Assembly (NCBI RefSeq): GCF_000427785.1 | Contig: NZ_ATYR01000027.1 | Span: forward strand, 23,594 to 87,593 | DNA length: 64,000 nucleotides | Direction of reading: 5' to 3' | Origin: Massilia alkalitolerans DSM 17462 | GTDB lineage: Bacteria > Pseudomonadota > Gammaproteobacteria > Burkholderiales > Burkholderiaceae_D | Shown: positions 33,567-42,495 of the stretch, piece by piece | Layout of the letters: each line of letters opens with the position of its first letter | Position numbering within the stretch: the first letter of the stretch is position 1 | Position numbers and translations under genes: made by a program | The notes under the pieces: generated by a model | Told to the model about the DNA's origin: nothing | Databases searched by the model: none | What the model saw: the letters and a program-made list of their open reading frames with translations, nothing else

Positions 33567-33962
33567 TTACTCGGCGGTCGGTGCTTCTTCAGCCGAGGTG
33601 ACTTCCGGACGGTCCAGCAGTTCGACGTACGCCATCGGCGCATTGTCGCCCACGCGGAAACCCATTTTCAGGATGCGCAGGTAGCCGCCGTTACGGTTGG
33701 CGTAACGTGGGCCGAGTTCAGCGAACAGCTTCTGCACCATTTCGCGGTCGCGCAGGCGAGCGAATGCCAGGCGCTTGTTGGCCAGGGTGTCGGTCTTGCC
33801 CAGGGTCAGGATCGGTTCGATGACGCGACGCAGTTCCTTGGCTTTCGGCACGGTGGTCTTGATGGCTTCATGACGCAGCAGCGAGACGGTCATGTTGCGC
33901 AGCATTGCCAGGCGGTGGGACGAGGTACGGTTCAGCTTACGGAGGCCGTGACGGTGACGCAT
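33567..33962 (-). CDS. rplQ: 50S ribosomal protein L17
   Basis: The 131-aa product begins MRHRHGLRKLNRTSSHR, the L17 signature, and has a typical length with a variable acidic tail (EEAPTAE). It binds 23S rRNA near the exit tunnel side of the large subunit. Last gene of the alpha operon, 120 bp after rpoA and followed by the operon terminator. Confidence 0.98.
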   Translation of the reverse strand: MRHRHGLRKLNRTSSHRLAMLRNMTVSLLRHEAIKTTVPKAKELRRVIEPILTLGKTDTLANKRLAFARLRDREMVQKLFAELGPRYANRNGGYLRILKMGFRVGDNAPMAYVELLDRPEVTSAEEAPTAE

Positions 33963-34082
33963 GGTACTTCCTTTCGAGTGTTTAATTTCCAGTTCTTCGA
34001 TCGTTCATGCCGAAGCATGACCGCGGACCGGTTCTAGGGGTTTAAAACTGCCCGGACAACATTGCCCGGGCAGGTACAGCAA

Positions 34083-35060
34083 TTACTTTTCCAGGCCTGC
34101 CGGCGGCCAGTTTTCCAGCTTCATGCCCAGGGTCAGACCACGGGATGCCAGCACTTCCTTGATTTCGTTGAGCGACTTGCGGCCCAGGTTCGGGGTCTTC
34201 AGCAGTTCGTTTTCCGAACGCTGGATCAGGTCGCCGATGTAGTAGATGTTCTCGGCCTTCAGGCAGTTTGCCGAACGGACGGTCAGTTCCAGGTCGTCCA
34301 CCGGACGCAGCAGGATCGGATCGACCAGCGGAGCACGCGACGGTGCTTCGGCGGCGGCTTCGGTGCCTTCCAGGGCGGCGAACACGTTCAGCTGGTCGAC
34401 CAGGACGCGTGCCGACTGGCGGATCGCTTCTTCCGGGGTGATGACGCCGTTGGTTTCGATGTTGATGATCAGCTTGTCCAGGTCGGTACGCTGTTCGACA
34501 CGGGCCGATTCCACGGCGTAGGACACGCGGCGCACTGGCGAGAACGATGCGTCCAGGATGATGCGGCCGATGGTCTTGTTGGTGTCTTCCGACAGGCGGC
34601 GCACGTTACCAGGAACGTAGCCACGACCCTTCTCGACCTTGATCTGCATGTCCAGCTTGCCGCCGGCGGTCAGGTGAGCGATCACGTGATCCGGGTTGAT
34701 CAGTTCCACGTCATGCGGCAGGTCGATGTCCGAAGCCAGCACGGCGCCTTCGCCTTCCTTCTTCAGGGTCAGGGTGACGGAATCACGGTTGTGGACCTTG
34801 AAGACCACGCCCTTCAGGTTCAGCAGCAGGTCGACGACGTCTTCCTGCACGCCGTCCAGCGACGAGTACTCGTGCACGACACCGGCGATCGTCACTTCGG
34901 TCGGCGCATAGCCGATCATCGACGACAGCAGCACGCGGCGCAGGGCGTTGCCCAGGGTGTGGCCATAACCACGCTCGAACGGCTCCATCACGACTTTTGC
35001 GTGACCAGGAGCGATTGCTTCGACATCGATGATACGTGGTTTCAACAGACTATTTTGCAT
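34083..35060 (-). CDS. rpoA: RNA polymerase alpha subunit
   Basis: The 325-aa product has the N-terminal dimerisation/assembly domain (about 1-230, GYGHTLGNALRRVLLSSM) and the C-terminal domain (about 245-315) that contacts UP elements and activators, including the helix with DLIQRSENELLKTPNLGRKSLNEI. The two domains are joined by an Ala/Glu-rich linker. It lies in the usual place between rpsD and rplQ, but the gap to rpsD is widened to 294 bp by an inverted repeat pair. Confidence 0.99.
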   Translation of the reverse strand: MQNSLLKPRIIDVEAIAPGHAKVVMEPFERGYGHTLGNALRRVLLSSMIGYAPTEVTIAGVVHEYSSLDGVQEDVVDLLLNLKGVVFKVHNRDSVTLTLKKEGEGAVLASDIDLPHDVELINPDHVIAHLTAGGKLDMQIKVEKGRGYVPGNVRRLSEDTNKTIGRIILDASFSPVRRVSYAVESARVEQRTDLDKLIINIETNGVITPEEAIRQSARVLVDQLNVFAALEGTEAAAEAPSRAPLVDPILLRPVDDLELTVRSANCLKAENIYYIGDLIQRSENELLKTPNLGRKSLNEIKEVLASRGLTLGMKLENWPPAGLEK

Positions 35061-35248
35061 GAAATGTCCTTTTCAATACCCTCGGCTCGTTACACCGATA
35101 AGGCTGATGGCATTAATAGAAAGCGCCTGCTCGACGAGCAGGCGGTGATACGAATTCATGAACGACGGAAATGGAGGAATCGGAATTCTCGCGAACCCGC
35201 ATTCGTTGCGAGGCCAAGCCTTTGCTCGCTGCGCTCGCACACCACCAC

Positions 35249-35323
35249 GTCGTTCCCGCGCAGGCGGGAACCCAATTTCGCAGCCGAGCCACCAAAATTG
35301 GATCCCCGCCTTCGCGGGGACGA
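35249..35323. repeat. dRS3-like inverted repeat pair between rpoA and rpsD
   Basis: Left element (35249-35277) GTCGTTCCCGCG-ca-GGCGGGAACC then CAATTT; right element (35294-35323) is its near reverse complement, AAAATTGG then ATCCCCGCC-ttcg-CGGGGAC. Each element has its own hairpin and the two form a larger stem. The TTCCCGCGNAGGCGGGAA core resembles repeats widespread in Neisseria and other betaproteobacteria. Confidence 0.8.
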
Positions 35324-35354
35324 CTTCGTCGCGGGAGGACCGCGACGAAATCGA

Positions 35355-35978
35355 TTAACGCGAGTACAGTTCGACGATCAGCGCTTCGTTGACGTCAGCA
35401 GCGATCTCGTTACGCTCCGGGAACGAACGGAAGGTGCCTTCGAACTTCTTGGCGTCGACCGAGACCCAGCTCGGGAAGCCGACTTGCTCGGCCAGCGACA
35501 GGGCTTCAGCGATACGCACTTGCTTCTTGGCCTTTTCGCGCACAGCGATCACGTCGCCGGTCTTGACCTGGTACGAAGCGATGTTCACGACGTTACCGTT
35601 GACGGTGAAGGCCTTGTGGCTCACCAGCTGGCGCGCTTCAGCGCGGGTCGAGCCGAAGCCCATGCGGTAGCAGACGTTGTCCAGGCGCGATTCCAGCAGC
35701 TTCAGCAGGGTCTCACCGGTGTTGCCCTTGCGGCGCGATGCTTCTGCGAAGTAGCGGCGGAACTGGCGCTCGAGCACGCCGTAGATACGCTTGACCTTCT
35801 GCTTTTCACGCAGCTGGTTGCCGTAGTCCGAGGTGCGGGCACCCGACTTGACGCCGTGCTGGCCTGGCTTGACGTCCAGTTTGCACTTCGAGTCGAGCGA
35901 GCGACGTGCGCTCTTCAGGAACAGGTCGGTGCCTTCACGGCGCGACAGTTTTGCTTTTGGTCCGATATAACGTGCCAC
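35355..35978 (-). CDS. rpsD: 30S ribosomal protein S4
   Basis: The 207-aa product starts MARYIGPKAKLSRREGTDLF and carries the S4 RNA-binding domain (about 97-160, LESRLDNVCYRMGFGSTRAEARQLVSHKA). S4 is a primary 16S rRNA binder and in E. coli represses the alpha operon. Typical length and position between rpsK and rpoA. Confidence 0.99.
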   Translation of the reverse strand: MARYIGPKAKLSRREGTDLFLKSARRSLDSKCKLDVKPGQHGVKSGARTSDYGNQLREKQKVKRIYGVLERQFRRYFAEASRRKGNTGETLLKLLESRLDNVCYRMGFGSTRAEARQLVSHKAFTVNGNVVNIASYQVKTGDVIAVREKAKKQVRIAEALSLAEQVGFPSWVSVDAKKFEGTFRSFPERNEIAADVNEALIVELYSR

Positions 35979-36164
35979 GTTGAATCCTTTGATGTATTAA
36001 TCACGCCCCGGAGGCATCGCGTGCGATGCGGCAGGCGCTAGTCCGCCGCTTGATTGCGACAGACGTGGCTTGAAAAACCGCCCACCGTGAAAACGGCAGA
36101 CGACAAGAGCCGGGCAGTATAACCCATTTTCAGGGCACTGCGCCGGTCAATCTGGCAAAACACA

Positions 36165-36183
36165 ACGGGGCGCAAGGCCCCGT
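36165..36183 (-). terminator. hairpin between rpsK and rpsD
   Basis: ACGGGGC pairs with GCCCCGT over a 5-nt loop in the 269-bp gap between rpsK and rpsD. On the minus strand it is followed by GTTGTGTTTTG. A second stem (AGGGCGGTC/GACCGTCCT) lies just upstream near 36207-36227. They may attenuate rather than end transcription, since the alpha operon continues. Confidence 0.45.
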
Positions 36184-36247
36184 CGTTGGCTTTTCGCGAC
36201 GCAGGACGGTCCAAAGACCGCCCTGCTGTCACCTCAGCATTGTCGTA

Positions 36248-36658
36248 TTAGATACGACGACGCTTCGGCGGACGGCAGCCGTTGTGCGGAACCGGGGTCA
36301 CGTCCTGGATTTCGGTGATCTTGATGCCCAGGTTGTTCAGTGCACGCACAGCCGACTCACGGCCAGGGCCTGGGCCCTTGATGCGCACTTCCAGGTTCTT
36401 CACGCCCGATTCCTGAGCGACCTTGCCTGCGGCTTCGGCAGCAACCTGCGCTGCGAACGGGGTCGATTTGCGCGAACCCTTGAAGCCGGCGCCGCCGGAG
36501 GTTGCCCACGACAGAGCGTTGCCCTGACGGTCGGTGATCGTGATGATGGTGTTGTTGAAGGACGCGTGCACGTGGGCGATGCCCTCGGCGACGTTCTTCT
36601 TGACTTTCTTGCGTGCGCGGGCTGCTGCTGCGGCTGCGCTGCTCTGTTGCTTGGCCAT
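36248..36658 (-). CDS. rpsK: 30S ribosomal protein S11
   Basis: The 136-aa product has an Ala-rich basic N-terminus followed by the conserved GIAHVHASFNNTIITITDRQGNALSW and ends in NGCRPPKRRRI, the S11 signature. It contacts the mRNA exit platform of the small subunit. It starts 14 bp after rpsM. Confidence 0.99.
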   Translation of the reverse strand: MAKQQSSAAAAAARARKKVKKNVAEGIAHVHASFNNTIITITDRQGNALSWATSGGAGFKGSRKSTPFAAQVAAEAAGKVAQESGVKNLEVRIKGPGPGRESAVRALNNLGIKITEIQDVTPVPHNGCRPPKRRRI

Positions 36659-36672
36659 GGTCGGTTCCTAGA

Positions 36673-37038
36673 TTATTTCTTGAGCGATTGAGCTGCCTTG
36701 CGCGGGCCCTTGCGGGTACGAGCATTGGTGCGGGTACGCTGACCACGCACTGGCAGGCCCTTGCGGTGACGCATGCCGCGGTAGCAGCCCAGGTCCATCA
36801 GACGCTTGATGTTCATGGACAGTTCGCGGCGCAGGTCGCCTTCCACGACAAACTTCGCAACTTCGTCGCGCAGCTTCTCGAGTTCGTTATCGTCGAGGTC
36901 CTTGACCTTCTTGTTGGTAGCGATGCCGGTCGAATCGCAGATCTTCTGCGAACGTGGGCGGCCAATACCGTAGATAGCCGTCAGGCCGATCACGGTGTGC
37001 TGATGATTTGGGATGTTAACCCCTGCAATACGTGCCAT
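36673..37038 (-). CDS. rpsM: 30S ribosomal protein S13
   Basis: The 121-aa product begins MARIAGVNIPNHQHTVIGLT and ends with the basic RGQRTRTNARTRKGPRKA tail that reaches the P site and intersubunit bridges. First gene of the alpha group proper, 16 bp after rpmJ. Confidence 0.99.
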   Translation of the reverse strand: MARIAGVNIPNHQHTVIGLTAIYGIGRPRSQKICDSTGIATNKKVKDLDDNELEKLRDEVAKFVVEGDLRRELSMNIKRLMDLGCYRGMRHRKGLPVRGQRTRTNARTRKGPRKAAQSLKK

Positions 37039-37054
37039 TCGTTATTCCTCGAAA

Positions 37055-37168
37055 TTAACCTTGACGCTGCTTGTGACGCGGCTCGACGCAGATCACACGG
37101 ACCACGCCCTTGCGCTTGATGATCTTGCAGTTGCGGCAGATCCGCTTGACTGAAGCGTTAACTTTCAT
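37055..37168 (-). CDS. rpmJ: 50S ribosomal protein L36, zinc-binding form
   Basis: A 37-aa protein, MKVNASVKRICRNCKIIKRK then GVVRVICVEPRHKQRQG. Cysteines 11, 14 and 27 with His 32 form the zinc ribbon of the C+ form. It lies in its usual place between infA and rpsM. Confidence 0.98.
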   Translation of the reverse strand: MKVNASVKRICRNCKIIKRKGVVRVICVEPRHKQRQG

Positions 37169-37204
37169 TTTGCACTCTCTTCGGTTCGTTTACTTTAATG
37201 ATTT

Positions 37205-37423
37205 TTACTTGGTGCGGAACACAATGCGGGCCCGGGACAGGTCATACGGGGTCAGTTCCACCGTCACCTTGTCACCCGGGAGAATGCGGATGTAATTCAT
37301 GCGCATTTTACCCGAGATATGTCCCAGAACCACGTGCCCGTTTTCCAGCTTCACGCGAAATGTTGCGTTCGGGAGATTCTCCAGAATCTCCCCTTGCATT
37401 TGGATGACGTCGTCTTTTGCCAT
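37205..37423 (-). CDS. infA: translation initiation factor IF-1
   Basis: The 72-aa product is a single OB-fold S1-type domain starting MAKDDVIQMQGEILENLPNA and ending in RARIVFRTK. IF-1 binds the A site of the 30S subunit during initiation. It sits between secY and rpmJ, typical for betaproteobacteria. Confidence 0.99.
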   Translation of the reverse strand: MAKDDVIQMQGEILENLPNATFRVKLENGHVVLGHISGKMRMNYIRILPGDKVTVELTPYDLSRARIVFRTK

Positions 37424-37443
37424 TCGGTCTATGCCTTCCCCGC

Positions 37444-38778
37444 TTAACGCGACGGAATTCCGCCCTTGAAGTTAGCCTTCCGCAACAATGAGTCGTACTG
37501 TTGCGACATGACGTAGTTCTGCACTTGTGCCATGAAGTCCATCGTCACCACAACAACGATGAGGAGCGACGTGCCACCGAAGTAGAAAGGAACTTTCCAC
37601 TGCGAGGTCATGAACTCCGGCACCAGGCACACCAGGGTGATATAGACCGCACCGGCCAGGGTCAGGCGCATCAGGATCTTGTCGATGTAGCGTGCAGTCT
37701 GCTCGCCCGGACGGATGCCCGGAACAAACGCGCCGCTCTTCTTCAAGTTGTCCGCCGTTTCCTTGCTGTTAAATACCAGCGCCGTGTAGAAGAAGCAGAA
37801 GAACACAATCGCCACCGCATACAGCAACGCGTGGATCGGCTCACCGGTAGCCAGCGAAGCAGCCAGGTCTTTCAGGAACCCGATGAACGGGCCGCTGGCG
37901 TCCTTGCCTCGCGTGTACCAGTCGACGATCGTCGCCGGGAACAGGATGATCGAGGAGGCGAAGATCGGCGGGATCACGCCGGCCATGTTCAGCTTCAAGG
38001 GCAGGTGGCTGGTTTGGCCACCGTAGATCTTGTTGCCGACCTGGCGTTTAGCGTAATTGACCAGGATCTTGCGCTGCCCGCGTTCCACGAACACGACGGC
38101 ATACGTCACGGCCACCACCAGAACCACGATGATGATCGCGGCGATGCTGCTGATCGAACCGTTCGAAACCAGGGTGAACAGGCCACCCAGGGCCGACGGC
38201 AGACCTGCTGCGATACCGGCAAAAATGATGATCGAAATACCGTTGCCAAGACCACGCTCGGTGATCTGCTCGCCCAGCCACATGAGGAACATGGTGCCGG
38301 TCAGGAGCGTCACCACCGTGACGAAGCGGAAGCCCATGCCCGGATCGAGCACGAGACCAGGCTGCGCTTCGAGCGCGACCGCGATGCCGAACGCCTGGAA
38401 CAGTGCCAGTGCCACCGTGAAGTAACGGGTGTACTGGGTGATCTTGCGGCGGCCGGCTTCGCCCTCTTTCTTCAGCGCCTCGAGTTGCGGCGAGACGATC
38501 GATGCAAGCTGCATGATGATCGAAGCCGAAATGTAAGGCATGATGCCGAGGGCGAACACGGTAAAGCGGGACAGGGCGCCACCCGAGAACATGTTGAACA
38601 TGCCCAGGATGCCGCCTTCGTTCTGCTTGAACAGCGCTGCCAGCTGCACCGGGTCAATCCCGGGGACCGGGATGTGAGCACCGATGCGGTACACGACCAA
38701 TGCGCCAAGCAAAAACCACAGCCGACCCCAGGGGAAGCCGGAAGCGGCGCTTTTACCAAGTTGTGAATTAGTCGCCAA
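37444..38778 (-). CDS. secY: protein translocase subunit SecY
   Basis: Pore-forming subunit of the SecYEG translocon. The 444-aa product has ten transmembrane helices, the plug region after TM1 (LAALFKQNEGGILGMFNMFS), TM2 (FALGIMPYISASIIMQL) and the cytoplasmic C-terminus SLLRKANFKGGIPSR. It lies between rplO and infA as in most bacteria. Confidence 0.99.
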   Translation of the reverse strand: MATNSQLGKSAASGFPWGRLWFLLGALVVYRIGAHIPVPGIDPVQLAALFKQNEGGILGMFNMFSGGALSRFTVFALGIMPYISASIIMQLASIVSPQLEALKKEGEAGRRKITQYTRYFTVALALFQAFGIAVALEAQPGLVLDPGMGFRFVTVVTLLTGTMFLMWLGEQITERGLGNGISIIIFAGIAAGLPSALGGLFTLVSNGSISSIAAIIIVVLVVAVTYAVVFVERGQRKILVNYAKRQVGNKIYGGQTSHLPLKLNMAGVIPPIFASSIILFPATIVDWYTRGKDASGPFIGFLKDLAASLATGEPIHALLYAVAIVFFCFFYTALVFNSKETADNLKKSGAFVPGIRPGEQTARYIDKILMRLTLAGAVYITLVCLVPEFMTSQWKVPFYFGGTSLLIVVVVTMDFMAQVQNYVMSQQYDSLLRKANFKGGIPSR

Positions 38779-38806
38779 TTTTTGCTCCGATCAGGCAGGG
38801 CCGCAA

Positions 38807-39238
38807 TTAAGCGACCGAACCGCCAGCTGCTTCGATCGCCGCTTTCGCGCCGGCGGTTGCCTTCAGGCCCTTGAGGGTCACCGCCTTGGTGATCTCGCCC
38901 GACAGGATGACGCGCACGTCGCGCGCCACCACTGGCAGGATGCCTGCTGCTTTGAGCACCAGGATGTCGATTTCGCCGACAGCCAGGTTGTTCAGGTCCG
39001 ACAGACGCACTTCAGCCTTGAAGGTTGCGTTCAGCGATTTGAAGCCGCGCTTCGGCAGACGGCGCTGCAGAGGCATCTGACCGCCTTCGAAGCCGACCTT
39101 GTGGAAGCCGCCCGAACGCGATTTCTGACCCTTGTGACCGCGACCGGCAGTCTTGCCCAGGCCCGAGCCGATACCGCGGCCAACGCGACGCTTCGCGTGC
39201 TTGGCGCCGTCAGCTGGTTGAATGGTATTGAGTTCCAT
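38807..39238 (-). CDS. rplO: 50S ribosomal protein L15
   Basis: The 143-aa product starts MELNTIQPADGAKHAKRRVG, with the conserved GIGSGLGKTAGRGHKGQKSR region near its N-terminus. The ATG at 39238 is the family start; an in-frame extension upstream to 39277 is not conserved and overlaps the end of rpmD. Confidence 0.98.
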   Translation of the reverse strand: MELNTIQPADGAKHAKRRVGRGIGSGLGKTAGRGHKGQKSRSGGFHKVGFEGGQMPLQRRLPKRGFKSLNATFKAEVRLSDLNNLAVGEIDILVLKAAGILPVVARDVRVILSGEITKAVTLKGLKATAGAKAAIEAAGGSVA

Positions 39239-39266
39239 TGATTTCTCCGTACGCAAGCCCGAGGGC

Positions 39267-39446
39267 TTACGAAACAACTTTAACGAGGTACGCGACTTTG
39301 TTGATCATGCCACGCACAGCTGGGGTGTCCTGCAGCTCGGAGACCGAGTTGACACGACGCAGACCCAGGCCGCGCACGGTGGCACGGTGATCCTGACGGG
39401 TACCGATCAGGCCCTTGACGAGCTTGACTTTGACAGTGTTTGCCAT
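39267..39446 (-). CDS. rpmD: 50S ribosomal protein L30
   Basis: A 59-aa protein starting MANTVKVKLVKGLIGTRQDH, followed by the conserved ATVRGLGLRRVNSVSEL and ending VAYLVKVVS. Short enough to be missed by length filters. It lies between rpsE and rplO as expected. Confidence 0.98.
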   Translation of the reverse strand: MANTVKVKLVKGLIGTRQDHRATVRGLGLRRVNSVSELQDTPAVRGMINKVAYLVKVVS

Positions 39447-39457
39447 GTGTGTTCCCC

Positions 39458-39976
39458 TTAACCCAGGATGTCTTCAACCGACTTGCCGCGCTTGGCAGCG
39501 ATATCGGAAGCAGTGCTCATTTTCGACAGACCGTCGAGGGTTGCGCGAACCAGGTTGTACGGGTTCGACGAACCGGTCGACTTGGCGACCACGTCGGTCA
39601 CGCCCATCACCTCGAAGATAGCGCGCATTGCGCCACCAGCGATCACGCCGGTACCAGGCTTGGCCGGCATCATCATGACGCGCGAGGCGCCGTGACGGCC
39701 CGACACGGTGTGGTGCAGCGTACCGTTCTTGAGGGGCACCTTGATCAGGTTGCGGCGGGCTTCTTCCATCGCTTTTTGCACGCCGACAGGAACTTCCTTC
39801 GACTTGCCTTTGCCCATGCCGATGCGGCCATCGCCGTCACCGACAACGGTCAGCGCTGCAAAACCCATGATACGACCACCCTTCACCACTTTGGTGACGC
39901 GGTTGATCGCGATCATTTTCTCGCGCATGCCATCATCCGGCTTGTCGCTTTGCATTTTTGCTTGCATTTTTGCCAT
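39458..39976 (-). CDS. rpsE: 30S ribosomal protein S5
   Basis: The 172-aa product has the double-stranded-RNA-like N-terminal S5 domain (MIAINRVTKVVKGGRIMGFA) and the C-terminal domain with GVIAGGAMRAIFEVMG. It contributes to mRNA entry and decoding accuracy. The N-terminus is slightly longer (AKMQAKMQSDKPDD) than in E. coli. Confidence 0.98.
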   Translation of the reverse strand: MAKMQAKMQSDKPDDGMREKMIAINRVTKVVKGGRIMGFAALTVVGDGDGRIGMGKGKSKEVPVGVQKAMEEARRNLIKVPLKNGTLHHTVSGRHGASRVMMMPAKPGTGVIAGGAMRAIFEVMGVTDVVAKSTGSSNPYNLVRATLDGLSKMSTASDIAAKRGKSVEDILG

Positions 39977-39988
39977 GACGATTCTTCC

Positions 39989-40351
39989 TTAGAACTTCAG
40001 ACCGGCTTCACGCGCGGCTTCCGCCAGCGCCTTCACACGGCCGTGGTAACGGAAACCCGAACGGTCGAATGCGACTTCGGTGATTCCTGCTTTCAGTGCT
40101 TTTTCTGCGACGCGCTTGCCGACCAGGGCAGCAGCGGCAGCGTTGCCGCCGGCGCCAGTCTTGCCAGCCAGTTCAGCACGCACTTCAGCTTCCAGCGTCG
40201 AGGCCGACACCAGCACCTTAGCGTCCGGGCTGATCAGGTTCGCATAGATGTGCAGGTTGGTGCGGTGAACCGACAGACGGTTCACGCCCAGCTGGGCGAT
40301 CTTGATGCGGGTTTGACGTCCGCGACGCAGACGCGATTGTTTCTTGTCCAT
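39989..40351 (-). CDS. rplR: 50S ribosomal protein L18
   Basis: The 120-aa product starts MDKKQSRLRRGRQTRIKIAQ and contains the 5S rRNA-binding LSVHRTNLHIYANLI segment; it ends GRVKALAEAAREAGLKF. L18 brings 5S rRNA to the large subunit. Confidence 0.98.
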   Translation of the reverse strand: MDKKQSRLRRGRQTRIKIAQLGVNRLSVHRTNLHIYANLISPDAKVLVSASTLEAEVRAELAGKTGAGGNAAAAALVGKRVAEKALKAGITEVAFDRSGFRYHGRVKALAEAAREAGLKF

Positions 40352-40362
40352 GTCAGCTCCGA

Positions 40363-40896
40363 TTATTTCTTCTTGGTTTCTTTAAGCTTCACCACTTCGT
40401 CCGAATAACGGACGCCCTTGCCTTTGTAAGGCTCAGGAGCGCGGTAAGCGCGCACTTCAGCGGCCGTCTGGCCGACCTTCTGGCGATCGATACCCTTGAT
40501 CACGATTTCGGTCGGGGTCGGGGTGACCGCGGTGACGCCTTCCGGCATCGCGTGCAGCACCGGGTGCGAGAAGCCCAGCGACAGGTTCAGGGCGTTGCCC
40601 TGCACAGCTGCCTTGTAGCCCACGCCCACCAGGTTCAGCTTCTTCTCGAAGCCCTTGGTGACGCCGGTAACCATGTTGTTGACGAGGGCGCGCAGGGTAC
40701 CCGACATGGCGTTCGATTCACGGGAATCGTCCACCACGTCGAAAGTCAGCGTGCCGTTGTTGTTTTCCACTTTGACCAGGCCGTTCAGCGACTGGGTCAG
40801 GGTGCCGAGCGGGCCCTTGACGGTGATCGACGACGCATTGATTGCGACTTCGGCACCTGCCGGGACGGCGATTGGCATCTTAGCTACTCGAGACAT
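40363..40896 (-). CDS. rplF: 50S ribosomal protein L6
   Basis: The 177-aa product holds two repeated L6 domains and the signature PEPYKGKGVRYSDEVVKLKE near the C-terminus. L6 lies near the factor-binding site and sarcin-ricin loop. Typical length. Confidence 0.99.
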   Translation of the reverse strand: MSRVAKMPIAVPAGAEVAINASSITVKGPLGTLTQSLNGLVKVENNNGTLTFDVVDDSRESNAMSGTLRALVNNMVTGVTKGFEKKLNLVGVGYKAAVQGNALNLSLGFSHPVLHAMPEGVTAVTPTPTEIVIKGIDRQKVGQTAAEVRAYRAPEPYKGKGVRYSDEVVKLKETKKK

Positions 40897-40905
40897 GTCT
40901 ACTCC

Positions 40906-41301
40906 TTAAGCCACGTAGCACAGCACTTCGCCACCGACGCCGGTAGCACGTGCCTTGCGATCGGTCATCACGCCTTGCGGGGTCGAGACGATTGCCACGC
41001 CCAGGCCATTCATGACCGACGGGATTTCGTTCTTGCCCTTGTAGACGCGCAGGCCAGGACGGGACACGCGCTCGATGCGCTCGATGACCGGACGGCCGGT
41101 GTAATATTTCAAACCGATTTTCAGTTCAGCCTTGCCACCTTCGGTGGTCACGGCGAAATCTTCGATGTAACCCTCGTCCTTCAGGACGTTGGCGATCGCA
41201 ACTTTGACTTTCGAGGACGGCATGTTGACGGTGGTCTTCGAAACGGTCTGTGCGTTGCGGATGCGGGTCAGCATATCGGCGATAGGATCGCTCATACTCA
41301 T
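40906..41301 (-). CDS. rpsH: 30S ribosomal protein S8
   Basis: The 131-aa product starts MSMSDPIADMLTRIRNAQ and ends with the S8 signature GVMTDRKARATGVGGEVLCYVA. S8 binds helix 21 of 16S rRNA and in E. coli represses the spc operon. Confidence 0.99.
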   Translation of the reverse strand: MSMSDPIADMLTRIRNAQTVSKTTVNMPSSKVKVAIANVLKDEGYIEDFAVTTEGGKAELKIGLKYYTGRPVIERIERVSRPGLRVYKGKNEIPSVMNGLGVAIVSTPQGVMTDRKARATGVGGEVLCYVA

Positions 41302-41316
41302 TGCTTATCTCTCCTA

Positions 41317-41622
41317 TTACCAGCTAGCTTTGGTCATACCCGGGATTTCGCCTTTCATGGCGAATTCGCGGAGTTTGGTACGGGCCAGACCGAATTTACG
41401 GAAGGTGCCACGTGGACGGCCGGTCATGGCGCAGCGGTTACGCTGGCGGGTCGGCGCCGAGTTACGCGGCAGGGCCTGCAGCTTCAGGCGTGCTTCGTAA
41501 CGTTCTTCTTCCGACTTCGACTGGTCGTCGATGATTGCTTTCAGAGCTGCACGCTTTGCGGCGAATTTCTCCACCAGGTCTGCACGCTTCTGTTCGCGGT
41601 TAATCAGTGCAAGTTTTGCCAT
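41317..41622 (-). CDS. rpsN: 30S ribosomal protein S14, zinc-free form
   Basis: The 101-aa product is the long C- form without the CxxC zinc pairs of the short form. It has RNRCAMTGRPRGTFRKFGLA and ends GEIPGMTKASW. It belongs to the small-subunit head. Confidence 0.98.
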   Translation of the reverse strand: MAKLALINREQKRADLVEKFAAKRAALKAIIDDQSKSEEERYEARLKLQALPRNSAPTRQRNRCAMTGRPRGTFRKFGLARTKLREFAMKGEIPGMTKASW

Positions 41623-41626
41623 GCTC

Positions 41627-42166
41627 TTAGTTCCTGAACGGGAATTTGAAGGCGGCGAGCAGCGCTTTGGCTTCTTCGTCGGTCTTAGCGGTGGTGGTGA
41701 TCGAGATGTTCATGCCACGCAGCGCATCGATCTTGTCGTAATCGATTTCCGGGAAGATGATCTGCTCTTTGACGCCGATGTTGTAGTTGCCACGGCCATC
41801 GAAGGATTTGCCGTTCACACCACGGAAGTCACGCACGCGCGGCAGGGCCACGGTGATGAAGCGGTCCAGGAATTCGTACATGCGATTGCCACGCAGGGTG
41901 ACCATCGTGCCGATCGGGTAGCCTTCGCGGATCTTGAAGCCTGCGATTGCCTTGCGTGCCTTGGTGACGACCGGCTTCTGGCCGGCGATCTTGGTCAGGT
42001 CGCCAGTGGCGTGCTCGATGATCTTCTTGTCGGCGACTGCTTCCGACAGACCCATGTTCAGGGTGATCTTGGTCAGGCGCGGGACTTCCATGATCGACTT
42101 GTAGCCGAATTTCTCGGTCAGTTCAGCGACGACTTTTTCTTTGTAAATTGCTTGGAGACGGGCCAT
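41627..42166 (-). CDS. rplE: 50S ribosomal protein L5
   Basis: The 179-aa product starts MARLQAIYKEKVVAELTEKF and contains PRLTKITLNMGLSEA and the conserved GYPIGTMVTLRGNRMYEFLD. It binds 5S rRNA and contacts P-site tRNA. Confidence 0.99.
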   Translation of the reverse strand: MARLQAIYKEKVVAELTEKFGYKSIMEVPRLTKITLNMGLSEAVADKKIIEHATGDLTKIAGQKPVVTKARKAIAGFKIREGYPIGTMVTLRGNRMYEFLDRFITVALPRVRDFRGVNGKSFDGRGNYNIGVKEQIIFPEIDYDKIDALRGMNISITTTAKTDEEAKALLAAFKFPFRN

Positions 42167-42171
42167 TTATC

Positions 42172-42486
42172 TTACCCCTTCACTACTTCGCCGTTCGACT
42201 TGAAGACGCGGACTTTTTTGCCGTCCTGGTCTTTGAAGCCAACGCGATCTGCCTTGCCGGTCGCAGCGTTGAACAGCGCGACGTTCGACACGTGAATCGG
42301 CATAGTCTTGTCGACGATACCACCAGTAACACCGGTCATCGGGTTCGGCTTGGTCGCTTTTTTAGCGACGTTGACGCCTTCAACGATGACGTGCTCAGCG
42401 TCTACACGCTTCTGAACGACGCCACGCTTGCCCTTGTCCTTACCGGCCAGAACGATGACTTCGTCGTTTTTACGAATTTTATCCAT
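42172..42486 (-). CDS. rplX: 50S ribosomal protein L24
   Basis: The 104-aa product has a KOW motif at its N-terminus (RKNDEVIVLAGKDKGKRG) and the conserved VNVAKKATKPNP region. L24 initiates 50S assembly and lies by the tunnel exit. Confidence 0.99.
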   Translation of the reverse strand: MDKIRKNDEVIVLAGKDKGKRGVVQKRVDAEHVIVEGVNVAKKATKPNPMTGVTGGIVDKTMPIHVSNVALFNAATGKADRVGFKDQDGKKVRVFKSNGEVVKG

Positions 42487-42495
42487 GTCGATTCC

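Noticed and set aside
35113..35295. Short frames through the rpoA-rpsD repeat pair
   Set aside because: Translation is of the repeat itself; similar frames appear on both strands.
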